Part shown: piece by piece, positions 1 through 6,253 of the stretch
Numbering within the stretch: position 1 is the stretch's first letter
Layout: each line of letters opens with the position of its first letter
From: JALYOK01 sp031419835
GTDB taxonomy: Bacteria; Pseudomonadota; Gammaproteobacteria; Burkholderiales; JALYOK01
Assembly: GCA_031419835.1 (NCBI GenBank)
Contig: JANOLP010000129.1
Span: forward strand, 1 to 6,654
Direction of reading: 5' to 3'
Length of the DNA stretch: 6,654 bases
Notes under the pieces: generated by a model
Database searches by the model: none
What the model was told of the DNA's origin: nothing
What the model saw: only the letters and a program-made list of their open reading frames with translations
Program-made: the position numbers and the translations under genes

Positions 1-2910
1 CTCGCGCAGTGAGGCGGCCCAAGGGGCGCCGTTGTCTTCCGGCAGAAAAGTTCCGCCGTACAGCTTTAATGCATCTGTCAGTCTGGATGACGACGGCTCA
101 CTGGGAAAAGCGCTACTACCGATTTGGCTTGTCGCGCGTTCAAAGGCCCACGCATCGACCCAGCATTTGCGCCGGTCGAGCGAAAGCTTAGCGCCTTGCT
201 GCTGCAAGAGATCCGAATCGCCCAGCAGCTTCCGCAATCGGCTCAAGGTCATGGTGTAAGCCCCGTGCGCGGCATCACCTTCTTCGTCTGGCCATAGCGC
301 ATCGGTCAACGTTTGCTCTGGCGCGTCCGTGCCGCCGAGCGCGATCAGCGCTTTCAGCAATGCCAAGGTCTTGCGCGGCGCCTTGCGACCGAATTCGATC
401 GGTTTACCGTGCACCGTGACCGCAAACTTGCCGAGGGTTTGCACACGCAATGGCCAAGGCCAAATGGCAGGTGCGTCGCTCGGCGCGGGGACTTTCCAGC
501 GCACGATGAGTTCGGACACCCAGTTACTCTCAATGACGTATGTCAGGGCTTCGGCGAACAAGGCCGGAATCGATCCGCCCATGTAATGAAGTGTCGCCGC
601 ATGGCGTGGATCGCTCTGCGCCAAATGAATACCGGCGCGCAGCCGCTCATGGCACAGATCCGTGTCTTGGCGCTGCAACGCAAGGTAGGCCTCTTCTAGC
701 GTCAGTGCAGCCCCAAAATTATCGAAACATGTATCTTGAGTAAGCTTGCGAACCTCATCTACAAGTCGCTGTCCTTCCTGGTATTCGCCGGCGTCCGCAA
801 GGATGTTCACCAAATTACTGCCCCCGATAACGACAAACGCCGGACAGTTCGCACGCGCCGCGCTCAAGCACAGCCTTGCAGATCGTAGTGCGCCGGCCCG
901 GTCACCTTGCCATTTATTCACATAGACGTCCACGAGATAGTAAATCGTTTCCCTGTTAAGGTTGCCTTTGAAACCTAACTTGTTGATGTTCCTTAGCGCA
1001 GATTCCGCCAAGTCCAGATCGAATGCGAATCCTGCACTGACGATGCCTTGAAACTGCAACGCCATGCACTCCGAATTCGCCAGGCCATTGACCTGTGCGA
1101 TCGCCAGCGCCTGCTGCACGCTGCGCAACGCCGCCTGACTGTCGCCTAACGTTAGATGCTGGTACAGGGCGCGAAACGCGTAGCCCATAGCGGTGTGAAC
1201 CGCCAAGCAATCCGATCCAACAAGCAAGGTTTCGAGTTGCGCGTTGACACGTCGCGCCAACTCGGCTTCGCCAGTCCAGAGGAAGTAAACCAGCGCACGC
1301 AGGCCTGCCGCTGCCCGGGTATTGGGATCGATTTGAGCATCCGGCAACAGAGCGACCACGCGCAGCGCCGTCGGCCCAAGCAAATCGTGCTCTGGTCGCA
1401 GATGCGAGGCCGCCAACAGGAATATCGAACGCGCTTCGAGTTCAATTGCGGTCGCCGGCCAGGCGTCGATCCGGGCAAATAATCCTGCCAGCGGGTCGAT
1501 CCAGCGCGCGTAGTGGGCAATTGAGTTATCTTGCACGAAATGCGCGGCGATAACGCCTACGATTGCGGTGAGTTGCCCGATTGGGTCGTTGGCCTGTTCG
1601 AACAGTGTCAGGGCCGCTTCAAGATATTTTCGAGCGGTAACTGGATTGTCGGCGATATGTGCCATGCCGCGCCAATACAGTAATGGAGCACAGCGGCTGA
1701 TTTGCGATTCGGGAAATAGCTGGATGCTTTCCAGTAACGTTTTCCATCGGCCTTGACCCAGCAGCACAGGCGCGCGATCAAGTATCGCAGCTTGTGCTTC
1801 GCTGAAATGGCCGCTGCTACACAGCAATTCGATGGCGCGCTCCGTCTCGCCGCTTGCCGTCAATAAGCGTCCCGCCGTTAGGCGCAGTGCAGTTAGCGTC
1901 GGCGCGTCGAATTCAGTCGACGCACGACTGAGTAAAAACTCGCGGAACAAATCGTGATACCGGTAGGAGAGTTGGGGTTCGGTGCGTCGGTCGGTGAAGT
2001 ATTGAAGCCGGTAAAGCTGATCGAGCACCTTGGGCGCGTCGGGATCACCGCTGAGCACTACTGCCGTTTCAGGTGTTACTTGTGGCAAGAACGCCGTCTT
2101 CAAAAGTATTTGGCGTTCCTCTTGTGGGGTTCGATCGAATACTTCCCCTGCGAAATAGTTGAATACGGCCTCTTTGTCGCTGAGACTGATGCCCGCAGCT
2201 TTGGTGTTCGGTGTCGATTGCGCGCTGAGCAACACCAGCCCGCCGGCCCATCCGTCGGTTGCGCAATAGATTTGCGCGATGCGTTCGGCGTCATCGATTC
2301 CTTTGTGACGCAGGATGTCCCCGGCTTCGTCTTCCTTGAGCTTAAGATCGTCCCAGCACAACTCGGCGATGTCGCGGTTGGCCTTCAGCCGCGCTAATTC
2401 AGCGGGCGGTTGAGCGCGACTAATGACGACAATTCGTACACCTGCCGGTACCTCTTGCGCCACTTCTGCCAACAATTGGTAAAAAGTTGGGTTGGCAACC
2501 TCTTGGCAGTTGTCGAATACCAATACGCCGCCTGGTGGAAACCAAGAAAACAGCGTCCGAAAGAAGCGTCGCGCGAATCCCGGAACGTCCCCGAGATGTT
2601 CGGGTGTTAGATACGGAAGCTTAACTTTCTTGGGAAGTTTGAGTTGCGCCGCCAGCTCGACCAAGTACGAGAAGAGTGTCGCTGGATCGTTATCGCCGGC
2701 GTCAATCTGATACCAGAGGAAGTGCGCGTTGTGCGCGTCCAGATAACTTGCGACCAACGTTGTCTTGCCGGCTCCGGGCGGCGCAGCGATCCAGTTGAGC
2801 GGCTGTTTGCTCGCCGCATCGAGCATACGAAACAACCGCTCGCGCGGTAGCGCTTCATACAAGCGTGGGCGGGTCAGTTTGGCGAGCATTTGCTTGCGCT
2901 TGATTGCCAC
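1..2910 (-). CDS. MalT-like STAND ATPase fused to a SARP/BTAD transcriptional regulator (3' end beyond window)
   Basis: The frame is open for 970 codons and leaves the window without a stop. By family it is a cytoplasmic signal-responsive transcription activator that uses ATP-dependent assembly; the ligand is unknown. Seen: Walker A GAGKTT at residues 46-51, Walker B VLVFDN around 129-134, and an ISRAQPP motif near 163-169 typical of MalT-family NTPases. The STAND winged helix ends around YRYHDLF at 316-322. A long alpha-helical, TPR-like stretch spans about 330-810. A C-terminal winged helix lies at about 819-900 (TLGKF 825-829, LWPDEE 872-877, SRLRKLLG 890-897), followed by the start of a BTAD domain (VDAWAFE 918-924, LYGGTFLP 950-957). 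About 100 BTAD residues are probably missing. The start is GTG: an in-frame TAG lies at 2920-2922 and AGGA at 2918-2921 is 7 bases from it. The DNA-binding module is BTAD-type, not the LuxR helix-turn-helix of MalT. Family assignment is strong; the regulon cannot be inferred. Confidence 0.9.
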   Translation of the reverse strand, partial: MAIKRKQMLAKLTRPRLYEALPRERLFRMLDAASKQPLNWIAAPPGAGKTTLVASYLDAHNAHFLWYQIDAGDNDPATLFSYLVELAAQLKLPKKVKLPYLTPEHLGDVPGFARRFFRTLFSWFPPGGVLVFDNCQEVANPTFYQLLAEVAQEVPAGVRIVVISRAQPPAELARLKANRDIAELCWDDLKLKEDEAGDILRHKGIDDAERIAQIYCATDGWAGGLVLLSAQSTPNTKAAGISLSDKEAVFNYFAGEVFDRTPQEERQILLKTAFLPQVTPETAVVLSGDPDAPKVLDQLYRLQYFTDRRTEPQLSYRYHDLFREFLLSRASTEFDAPTLTALRLTAGRLLTASGETERAIELLCSSGHFSEAQAAILDRAPVLLGQGRWKTLLESIQLFPESQISRCAPLLYWRGMAHIADNPVTARKYLEAALTLFEQANDPIGQLTAIVGVIAAHFVQDNSIAHYARWIDPLAGLFARIDAWPATAIELEARSIFLLAASHLRPEHDLLGPTALRVVALLPDAQIDPNTRAAAGLRALVYFLWTGEAELARRVNAQLETLLVGSDCLAVHTAMGYAFRALYQHLTLGDSQAALRSVQQALAIAQVNGLANSECMALQFQGIVSAGFAFDLDLAESALRNINKLGFKGNLNRETIYYLVDVYVNKWQGDRAGALRSARLCLSAARANCPAFVVIGGSNLVNILADAGEYQEGQRLVDEVRKLTQDTCFDNFGAALTLEEAYLALQRQDTDLCHERLRAGIHLAQSDPRHAATLHYMGGSIPALFAEALTYVIESNWVSELIVRWKVPAPSDAPAIWPWPLRVQTLGKFAVTVHGKPIEFGRKAPRKTLALLKALIALGGTDAPEQTLTDALWPDEEGDAAHGAYTMTLSRLRKLLGDSDLLQQQGAKLSLDRRKCWVDAWAFERATSQIGSSAFPSEPSSSRLTDALKLYGGTFLPEDNGAPWAASLRE

Positions 2911-2914
2911 TGCT

Positions 2915-2921
2915 CTTTCCT
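2915..2921 (-). promoter_or_regulatory. Ribosome binding site deciding the GTG start of the MalT/BTAD regulator
   Basis: The minus strand reads AGGAAAG here, with AGGA seven bases before the GTG at 2910. The next in-frame ATG (at 2889, residue 8) has no comparable site. An in-frame TAG at 2920-2922 excludes any earlier start. Confidence 0.7.
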
Positions 2922-2940
2922 ATTTTATTAGCACGTCATT

Positions 2941-2970
2941 TTTGTATCATGGCTGTGGCTGATCATGCAA
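2941..2970 (-). promoter_or_regulatory. Weak sigma70-like promoter candidate for the regulator
   Basis: On the minus strand, TTGCAT (2965-2970) and TACAAA (2941-2946) are separated by 18 bases, about 30 bases before the GTG start. They match the -35 and -10 consensus at 3 of 6 and 4 of 6 positions. This was found by eye and is weak; a true promoter may lie further upstream. Confidence 0.25.
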
Positions 2971-3097
2971 CCGGATTCCTCTAGCATTCGCCCGCCAACA
3001 CTATTATCGGTCGACCGGCTGATGCATTGTTTGTGGTCCTGCGAATTTTCAGACTCATGGTCGAGTTTGACTAAATTCTGCCTTTCAACGAATGCGT

Positions 3098-3161
3098 ATT
3101 CCGATGGTCGTGAACACAAATTCCGGCGACGTGGACACGCATTCCGGTACACGTCGACACC
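3098..3161. repeat. Three diverged tandem units of 21-22 bases, IS21-like end remnant or operator array
   Basis: Units begin at 3098, 3120 and 3141. Each starts with ATTCCG and carries a version of CGTGAACAC (CGTGAACAC, CGTGGACAC, CGTCGACAC). The period is 22 then 21 bases, two helical turns, and units follow each other with no spacer. On the minus strand they read as GTGTTCACG...CCGGAAT-type units, a pattern I associate with the multi-repeat ends of IS21-family elements (transposase binding sites). TG at 3093 would suit such an outer end. No istA or istB sequence is present. Alternatively they are binding sites for a regulator of the gene at 2910. Confidence 0.5.
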
Positions 3162-3365
3162 ACCGCGGGTAGAACGCGAATCCGAACCGCGCCATTCATT
3201 CTGTCGCTGTACGTTCTGAAGCCGACGAGCCATCAAAACAGGGGATTTTAACTTCGACCCACCGGCGAAGTTGACGAAAGTCCGTAATCAGGTAGTCGCA
3301 TTTTATGCAAATGTTGGTGCCTGGTCACCTGTGTTGCTGAAGGGCAATGCTCCTTAGATCGAAAA

Positions 3366-3962
3366 TCAAACTCGCGGCCTGCCAAGTTGATACAGCAAGT
3401 GCGACTTCACTGTTGGCCACTCGTGGTTAACAATGCTGTAGACACAGGTGTCTCGCAGAGTGCCGTTTTTAGCCACCTGATGTTGTCGTAGTACACCATC
3501 CAGTTTCGCCCCCAGCCTTTCAATAGCCGCACGACTCTGCCGATTGAAAGAATGAGTACGAAACTCTACTGCGATACAGTGTAATTGCTCAAAGGCATAG
3601 TTTAAAAGCAGTAGTTTACATTCGGTATTAACAGAGCTTCGCTGGACGCGTTTTCTGTACCACGTAGCGCCGATCTCCACCCGCTTGTTCACCGAATCAA
3701 TATTCAGAAATGTTGTCATCCCAACCGCTTCGCTACTAGACATTTCGATCACGGCGAACGGAAGCATCGACCCTTGTTTCTGTAATTCCAGGCGCCTGTC
3801 AATTTCTGCTCGCAATTGATCTGGTGCAGGGATAGACGTGTACCATAATGACCACAGTTCGCCATCGTTCAATGCGTTGATGAGATCGTCATGATGCGAA
3901 TGAGCAAGCGGGACAAGTGATACCTGCTGCCCGTTTAAAGTGACAGTATCCGACAAGTTCAT
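3366..3962 (-). CDS. GNAT family N-acetyltransferase, RimJ/RimL type
   Basis: The protein is complete at 198 residues, a normal length for the family. It should transfer an acetyl group from acetyl-CoA to an amine (protein N-terminus or small molecule) in the cytoplasm; the substrate is unknown. Seen: an N-terminal beta strand VSLVPL at 14-19, ELWSLWYTSIP at 35-45, the central strand and turn VEIGATWY at 95-102 followed by RVQRSSVNTECKLLLL at 105-120, and the acetyl-CoA-side motif VEFRTHSFNRQSRAAIERLG at 132-151, where N140, S143 and A146 are typical of RimJ/RimL proteins. ATG at 3962 is preceded directly by an in-frame TAA, so no longer form is possible. The only SD-like bases, GAGG, lie about 10 bases upstream inside the left inverted repeat of the neighbouring cassette. 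It is transcribed away from the paiB-like gene. By eye it is AT-richer than the regulator, which may indicate acquisition. Confidence 0.9.
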   Translation of the reverse strand: MNLSDTVTLNGQQVSLVPLAHSHHDDLINALNDGELWSLWYTSIPAPDQLRAEIDRRLELQKQGSMLPFAVIEMSSSEAVGMTTFLNIDSVNKRVEIGATWYRKRVQRSSVNTECKLLLLNYAFEQLHCIAVEFRTHSFNRQSRAAIERLGAKLDGVLRQHQVAKNGTLRDTCVYSIVNHEWPTVKSHLLYQLGRPRV

Positions 3963-3965
3963 TTA

Positions 3966-4004
3966 GGGGTCGCCTCAAGAAAGGGAAATTTACGCACGTT
4001 TAGC
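3966..4004 (+). repeat. Left terminal inverted repeat of the paiB cassette
   Basis: This 39-base repeat is the reverse complement of 4981-5019 except at three positions (its 3rd, 7th and 36th bases). A run of 28 bases, 3973-4000, is identical between the copies. On the minus strand it contains the GAGG that probably serves the acetyltransferase start at 3962. Confidence 0.85.
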
Positions 4005-4133
4005 AGGATTGCGATAACGTATTGCCAATGCTTCGGCAATAGCAATACCTTTACGCAACGGCGATTTACCCCATCTGGCCGTGCTGGTGGTTTTGTTGCG
4101 TAAACGTTCGTTTTGGCAACTGGCAGCGACCAA
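3990..4133 (-). pseudogene. Possible C-terminal stub of a lost gene at the left end of the cassette
   Basis: A minus-strand frame runs from TTG at 4133, just after an in-frame TAG, to a TAA at 3990-3992 inside the left inverted repeat, giving about 47 codons. The translation is basic and ends in ...EALAIRYRNPAKRA. Termination within the end repeat is typical of transposases, so this could be the remains of the element's own transposase. I recognise no family and the frame may be chance. The same stretch contains competing small hairpins (GTATTGC 4019-4025 with GCAATAC 4042-4048, and ATTGCC 4021-4026 with GGCAAT 4035-4040). Confidence 0.2.
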
Positions 4134-4201
4134 CTAAATTGCAGACGTAATCGCGTTTCCCATTTGGCTGACTTTGAGCAGATTGGTTGGGCATACAACA
4201 C

Positions 4202-4231
4202 TTCCGATTTGTCACGGAGAAGCGGTATAGT
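4202..4231 (+). promoter_or_regulatory. Candidate sigma70 promoter of the paiB-like gene
   Basis: TATAGT at 4226-4231 matches the -10 consensus at 5 of 6 positions, with TTCCGA at 4202-4207 as a poor -35 (3 of 6) 18 bases upstream. This would give a leader of roughly 20 bases ending in the GGAG at 4249-4252. The promoter lies within the inverted-repeat cassette, so the gene would carry its own expression signal. Confidence 0.4.
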
Positions 4232-4259
4232 TAGCGTAGTCAATTTCCGGAGATCGAAC

Positions 4260-4898
4260 ATGTACGTTCCGAAACATTTTGAAGAGTCGGATGTCACCGT
4301 TCTGCACACCCTCATAGAGTCCCATCGATTGGGAGCTTGGGTAACGCTGGGCGACGGCGAACTCATTGTCAATCACATCCCCTTTTTTGTTGATCCTCTC
4401 GGCGGTGAGTACGGCACTCTCATCGGCCACGTGGCGCGAGCCAACCCCGTATGGCAGTCGTTCTCGAAGAATGTCAACTCAGTAGTAATTTTCCAAGGTC
4501 CTCAAGCGTACATTACACCTTCTTGGTATCCGAGCAAGCATGCGCACGGTAAGGCCGTACCAACTTGGAACTATGCCGTCGTGCATGCACATGGCTTGCC
4601 ACGGGCTATCGAAGACCTTGACTGGTTGCTTCAGCATGTAACCCAACTTACCGGAGTACAAGAATCTGAGCAGGCATTACCGTGGAAAGTGTCAGACGCG
4701 CCTTCTGATTTTGTTGAAAAAATGTTGAATTCGATTGTTGGTATCGAGATGCCAATTACCAAGCTAGTAGGGAAGTGGAAGGTTAGTCAAAATCGGCCCA
4801 ATCCCGATAAGCTTGGAACCGTTGCAGGCTTACTGGCGCGCGAGGATGATGATTCAAAAGCCATTGCAGCGCTCGTCAACCAGCGTGTCAACCTTTAA
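4260..4898 (+). CDS. paiB: PaiB-like FMN-binding (pyridoxamine-phosphate-oxidase-fold) protein, putative negative regulator
   Basis: The protein is complete at 212 residues, the usual PaiB length. Family members are split-barrel flavin-binding proteins annotated as negative transcriptional regulators after Bacillus subtilis PaiB, which represses sporulation and protease genes; the biochemical role elsewhere is poorly known. Hallmarks seen: N-terminal MYVPKHFEE, VNHIPFFVDP at 37-46, GHVARANPVW at 56-65, the ligand-side stretch FQGPQAYITPSWYPSK at 78-93 with TWNY at 102-105, and the C-terminal KLVGKWKVSQNRP at 168-180. The start is ATG at 4260 with GGAG at 4249-4252, seven bases away. The same frame is open back to 4113, but that extension is not PaiB-like and has no such site. 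It lies alone inside the inverted-repeat cassette, divergent from the GNAT gene. It has no obvious DNA-binding domain, so a regulatory role is inherited from annotation, not seen here. No clear terminator follows in 4899-4980. Confidence 0.92.
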   Translation: MYVPKHFEESDVTVLHTLIESHRLGAWVTLGDGELIVNHIPFFVDPLGGEYGTLIGHVARANPVWQSFSKNVNSVVIFQGPQAYITPSWYPSKHAHGKAVPTWNYAVVHAHGLPRAIEDLDWLLQHVTQLTGVQESEQALPWKVSDAPSDFVEKMLNSIVGIEMPITKLVGKWKVSQNRPNPDKLGTVAGLLAREDDDSKAIAALVNQRVNL

Positions 4899-4980
4899 CC
4901 ACGAAGTCGAATTGACGGCCACAACAGTAGCACTATAGGGTGAGGCACAAACCGCAACGGCAATGAAGATTCGCGGCTTC

Positions 4981-5019
4981 GCTTAACGTGCGTAAATTTC
5001 CCTTTCTTGAGGTGACGCC
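4981..5019 (-). repeat. Right terminal inverted repeat of the paiB cassette
   Basis: This is the inverted partner of 3966-4004, with 36 of 39 bases matching. It lies 82 bases after the paiB-like stop and 120 bases beyond the hydrolase stop, on the far side from that gene. Similarity to the left copy continues inward to about 4954 in diverged form. Confidence 0.85.
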
Positions 5020-5089
5020 AAGTGTAGCGGATGTACTTCGTGCACCACCACTCTTCTCGCAGCCATCAGGCTGCTCAATCGCGGGGAAA

Positions 5090-5114
5090 CGCCCGTGCCA
5101 AACAAGCACGGGCG
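5090..5114 (-). terminator. Probable intrinsic terminator of the hydrolase gene
   Basis: CGCCCGTGC (5090-5098) and GCACGGGCG (5106-5114) form a perfect 9-base GC-rich stem with a 7-base loop. On the minus strand it is followed only by TTTCCCC, a short T-run. It lies 25 bases after the hydrolase stop. A second small hairpin, GCAGCC / GGCTGC at 5059-5074, lies just beyond without a T-run. Confidence 0.6.
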
Positions 5115-5139
5115 AATGCGCGATAAACAATACCACTAC

Positions 5140-6153
5140 TTACTTAGATAGCTGTTGCTTGAACCAATCGACCACGGGACCAACCAACTTGGCGTCTTCT
5201 TGTTCGTTTTCGCCGGCCCAGTGGTTGCCTTTAGATAAGATCAACGTTTTGGGTTCCAGTGCGCGACTGTACGCGGTCAGAGCAAGATCCGTGGGCGTGG
5301 TAGTGTCGTGCGTGCCCACTACCATCAGCAGGGGTGTGGGCGAAATGAGATGGATGGCGGCGCCGGGCTGATACTCCATGCCCTGTTCAACCGATTCGAA
5401 TGTCACTTGGTTCTTCCAGTTCGGCGCGACCTTCGGCACAGTCGCAAACCAGTCATTGGCGGCCTTGCCGGGAATCACCGCGAGCTGACCTTCCGGCGCA
5501 ACTATCGGCATGTAATTAATTTTACCGGTTGCATATCGTTCGGCGCGATCGGCCGCGAGCTTCGCTCTGAGCTCCGGGAGCAGATCCTGGCGAACCGTGC
5601 GCACCCAATAACCTTGCAGCGCGTCAATCAACGGCAGTAGCGACGCGATTGCCTTCACTCGTTTATCGTAAGCTCCCAAGTGCAGCACGTGCCCGCCGCT
5701 ATACGAGATGCCCCAGAGTCCGATGCGCTTGGCATCGACTTCTTTCTGCAGCGATATCCAGGTGATGGCGTTGCGATAGTCCTCAATTTGGGCTTGAGGG
5801 AATATCTGTTGCCGCGGCTCGCCCTCGCTGGCGCCAAGAAAGCGATAGTCGAACACCAGCACAACAAAGCCAGCCGCAGCGAGGGGCTCGGCAAACACAT
5901 CCATATAACCCTCTTTGGGGAGGCTATAGCCATTCGCCATCACGATCGCCGGGCGTTTCTCAGCGTTACCTTTTGGAACGTAGAGCCATCCGGCGAGGTT
6001 AAGCCCTTGGCTTTTGAATTTGACATCGCGCCGATCAAAGCCATCCGCTGCCCAGCTCGCGCTGACGAACAGGAAAATCCCGACAATAGAACAAAACAGT
6101 TGGGATATGCCGCGAGAATATGCTGTACTCGGTAATGACTGATTTCTTGCCAT
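5140..6153 (-). CDS. Exported alpha/beta hydrolase (X-Pro peptidase S15 / dienelactone hydrolase-like)
   Basis: The protein is complete at 337 residues. It should be a serine hydrolase acting on an ester, amide or similar bond outside the cytoplasm; the substrate is unknown. A Sec signal peptide is clear: basic start (R3, R14), hydrophobic core LFCSIVGIFLFVSA at 19-32, and likely cleavage after SWA at 35. The alpha/beta fold runs from RPAIVMANGY at 67-76 through VVLVFDYRFLGAS at 97-109. The nucleophile elbow GISYSGG at 148-154 puts Ser150 in a GxSYxG context like CocE and S15 enzymes. Asp283 (VVGTHD, 278-283) and His311 (KGNHW, 308-312) complete the set. ATG at 6153 is chosen because GGAG lies six bases upstream; a TTG at 6165 is in frame but contains no separate binding site. 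It follows the small gene ending at 6254 by 100 bases that include a hairpin, so co-transcription is uncertain. I see no convincing own promoter. Confidence 0.9.
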   Translation of the reverse strand: MARNQSLPSTAYSRGISQLFCSIVGIFLFVSASWAADGFDRRDVKFKSQGLNLAGWLYVPKGNAEKRPAIVMANGYSLPKEGYMDVFAEPLAAAGFVVLVFDYRFLGASEGEPRQQIFPQAQIEDYRNAITWISLQKEVDAKRIGLWGISYSGGHVLHLGAYDKRVKAIASLLPLIDALQGYWVRTVRQDLLPELRAKLAADRAERYATGKINYMPIVAPEGQLAVIPGKAANDWFATVPKVAPNWKNQVTFESVEQGMEYQPGAAIHLISPTPLLMVVGTHDTTTPTDLALTAYSRALEPKTLILSKGNHWAGENEQEDAKLVGPVVDWFKQQLSK

Positions 6154-6216
6154 AGTAGTCTCCAAAAAAATAGGGTTTCGTCGAATATTTCTGTTTCAGT
6201 TTGAGCTACGGTTTGA

Positions 6217-6245
6217 AACCGTCCTGCGAGAGGCTCAGGACGGTT
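6217..6245 (-). terminator. Hairpin after the small gene: weak terminator or attenuator
   Basis: AACCGTCCTG (6217-6226) and CAGGACGGTT (6236-6245) form a perfect 10-base stem with a 9-base loop. GTTT (6211-6214) and AAAC (6247-6250) can extend it across a small internal loop. It begins eight bases after the stop at 6254. On the minus strand only TTTC follows, so intrinsic termination may be partial and the hydrolase could be read through. Confidence 0.5.
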
Positions 6246-6253
6246 GAAACAGA

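Larger units (their letters stand above)
2911..3365. other. Intergenic region with no convincing gene
   Basis: This 455-base gap lies between the regulator start and the acetyltransferase stop. The short open frames on both strands (for example 2928-3236 minus and 2965-3219 plus) overlap each other, lack good ribosome binding sites and resemble no family. Visible structure: a perfect 10-base palindrome CGGTCGACCG at 3008-3017, the tandem units at 3098-3161, and an inverted repeat AACTTCG / CGAAGTT (3250-3256 with 3266-3272) that has no T-run on either side. No terminator with a T-run is seen after the acetyltransferase stop. Much of 3093 to about 3275 may be decayed insertion-sequence DNA, which is an inference from the tandem units. 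Confidence 0.5.
3966..5019. mobile_element. Candidate non-autonomous element: inverted-repeat-bounded cassette carrying a paiB-like gene
   Basis: The segment is about 1,054 bases, bounded by 39-base inverted repeats matching at 36 positions. Ungapped similarity continues inward for 27 more columns at 13 of 27 (blocks GCGA, ATTGCC and TGC fall in register), as expected for old element ends. Inside are a complete paiB-like gene and short leftovers, but no transposase or integrase. No target-site duplication is evident next to either outer edge (left flank ends CATTTA, right flank begins AAGTGT). I cannot assign it to an IS family. Alternatives are an insertion sequence whose transposase was replaced by a passenger gene, a passenger-carrying MITE, or inversely inserted copies of an unknown intergenic repeat. 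Confidence 0.5.

Noticed and set aside
32..2850. Several 60-150 codon frames on both strands opposite or out of frame with the long regulator.
   Set aside because: All overlap the continuous 970-codon frame with Walker and BTAD motifs, and none has a family match or good start site.
3098..3161. CRISPR-like array.
   Set aside because: The units are head-to-tail with no spacers, only three copies, and diverged.
3250..3272. Hairpin as terminator for the acetyltransferase.
   Set aside because: The stem is only 7 bases, is about 90 bases from the stop, and is followed on the minus strand by AAAATCCCC rather than a T-run.
4113..4259. N-terminal extension of the paiB-like frame.
   Set aside because: It has no PaiB similarity, and a family-typical MYVP start with a good GGAG lies at 4260.
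3959..4372. A 137-codon minus-strand frame whose stop overlaps the acetyltransferase start (ATGA), suggesting translational coupling.
   Set aside because: It runs antisense through the paiB-like promoter, ribosome binding site and N-terminal codons and resembles no family. The paiB-like protein is clearly the real gene there.
3966..5019. Integron gene cassette with attC sites (GCTTAAC at 4981 fits RYYYAAC).
   Set aside because: The two copies are inverted rather than direct, the left copy GTTTAGC does not fit GTTRRRY, and no integrase or paired attC architecture is visible.
4933..5371. Frames at 4933-5136 (minus) and 4988-5371 (plus).
   Set aside because: They read through the right inverted repeat and the terminator hairpin, or antisense to the hydrolase, with no recognisable protein features.
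6151..6165. TTG start at 6165 for the hydrolase.
   Set aside because: The GGAG that would serve ATG 6153 lies within those codons, and the signal peptide is complete from 6153.
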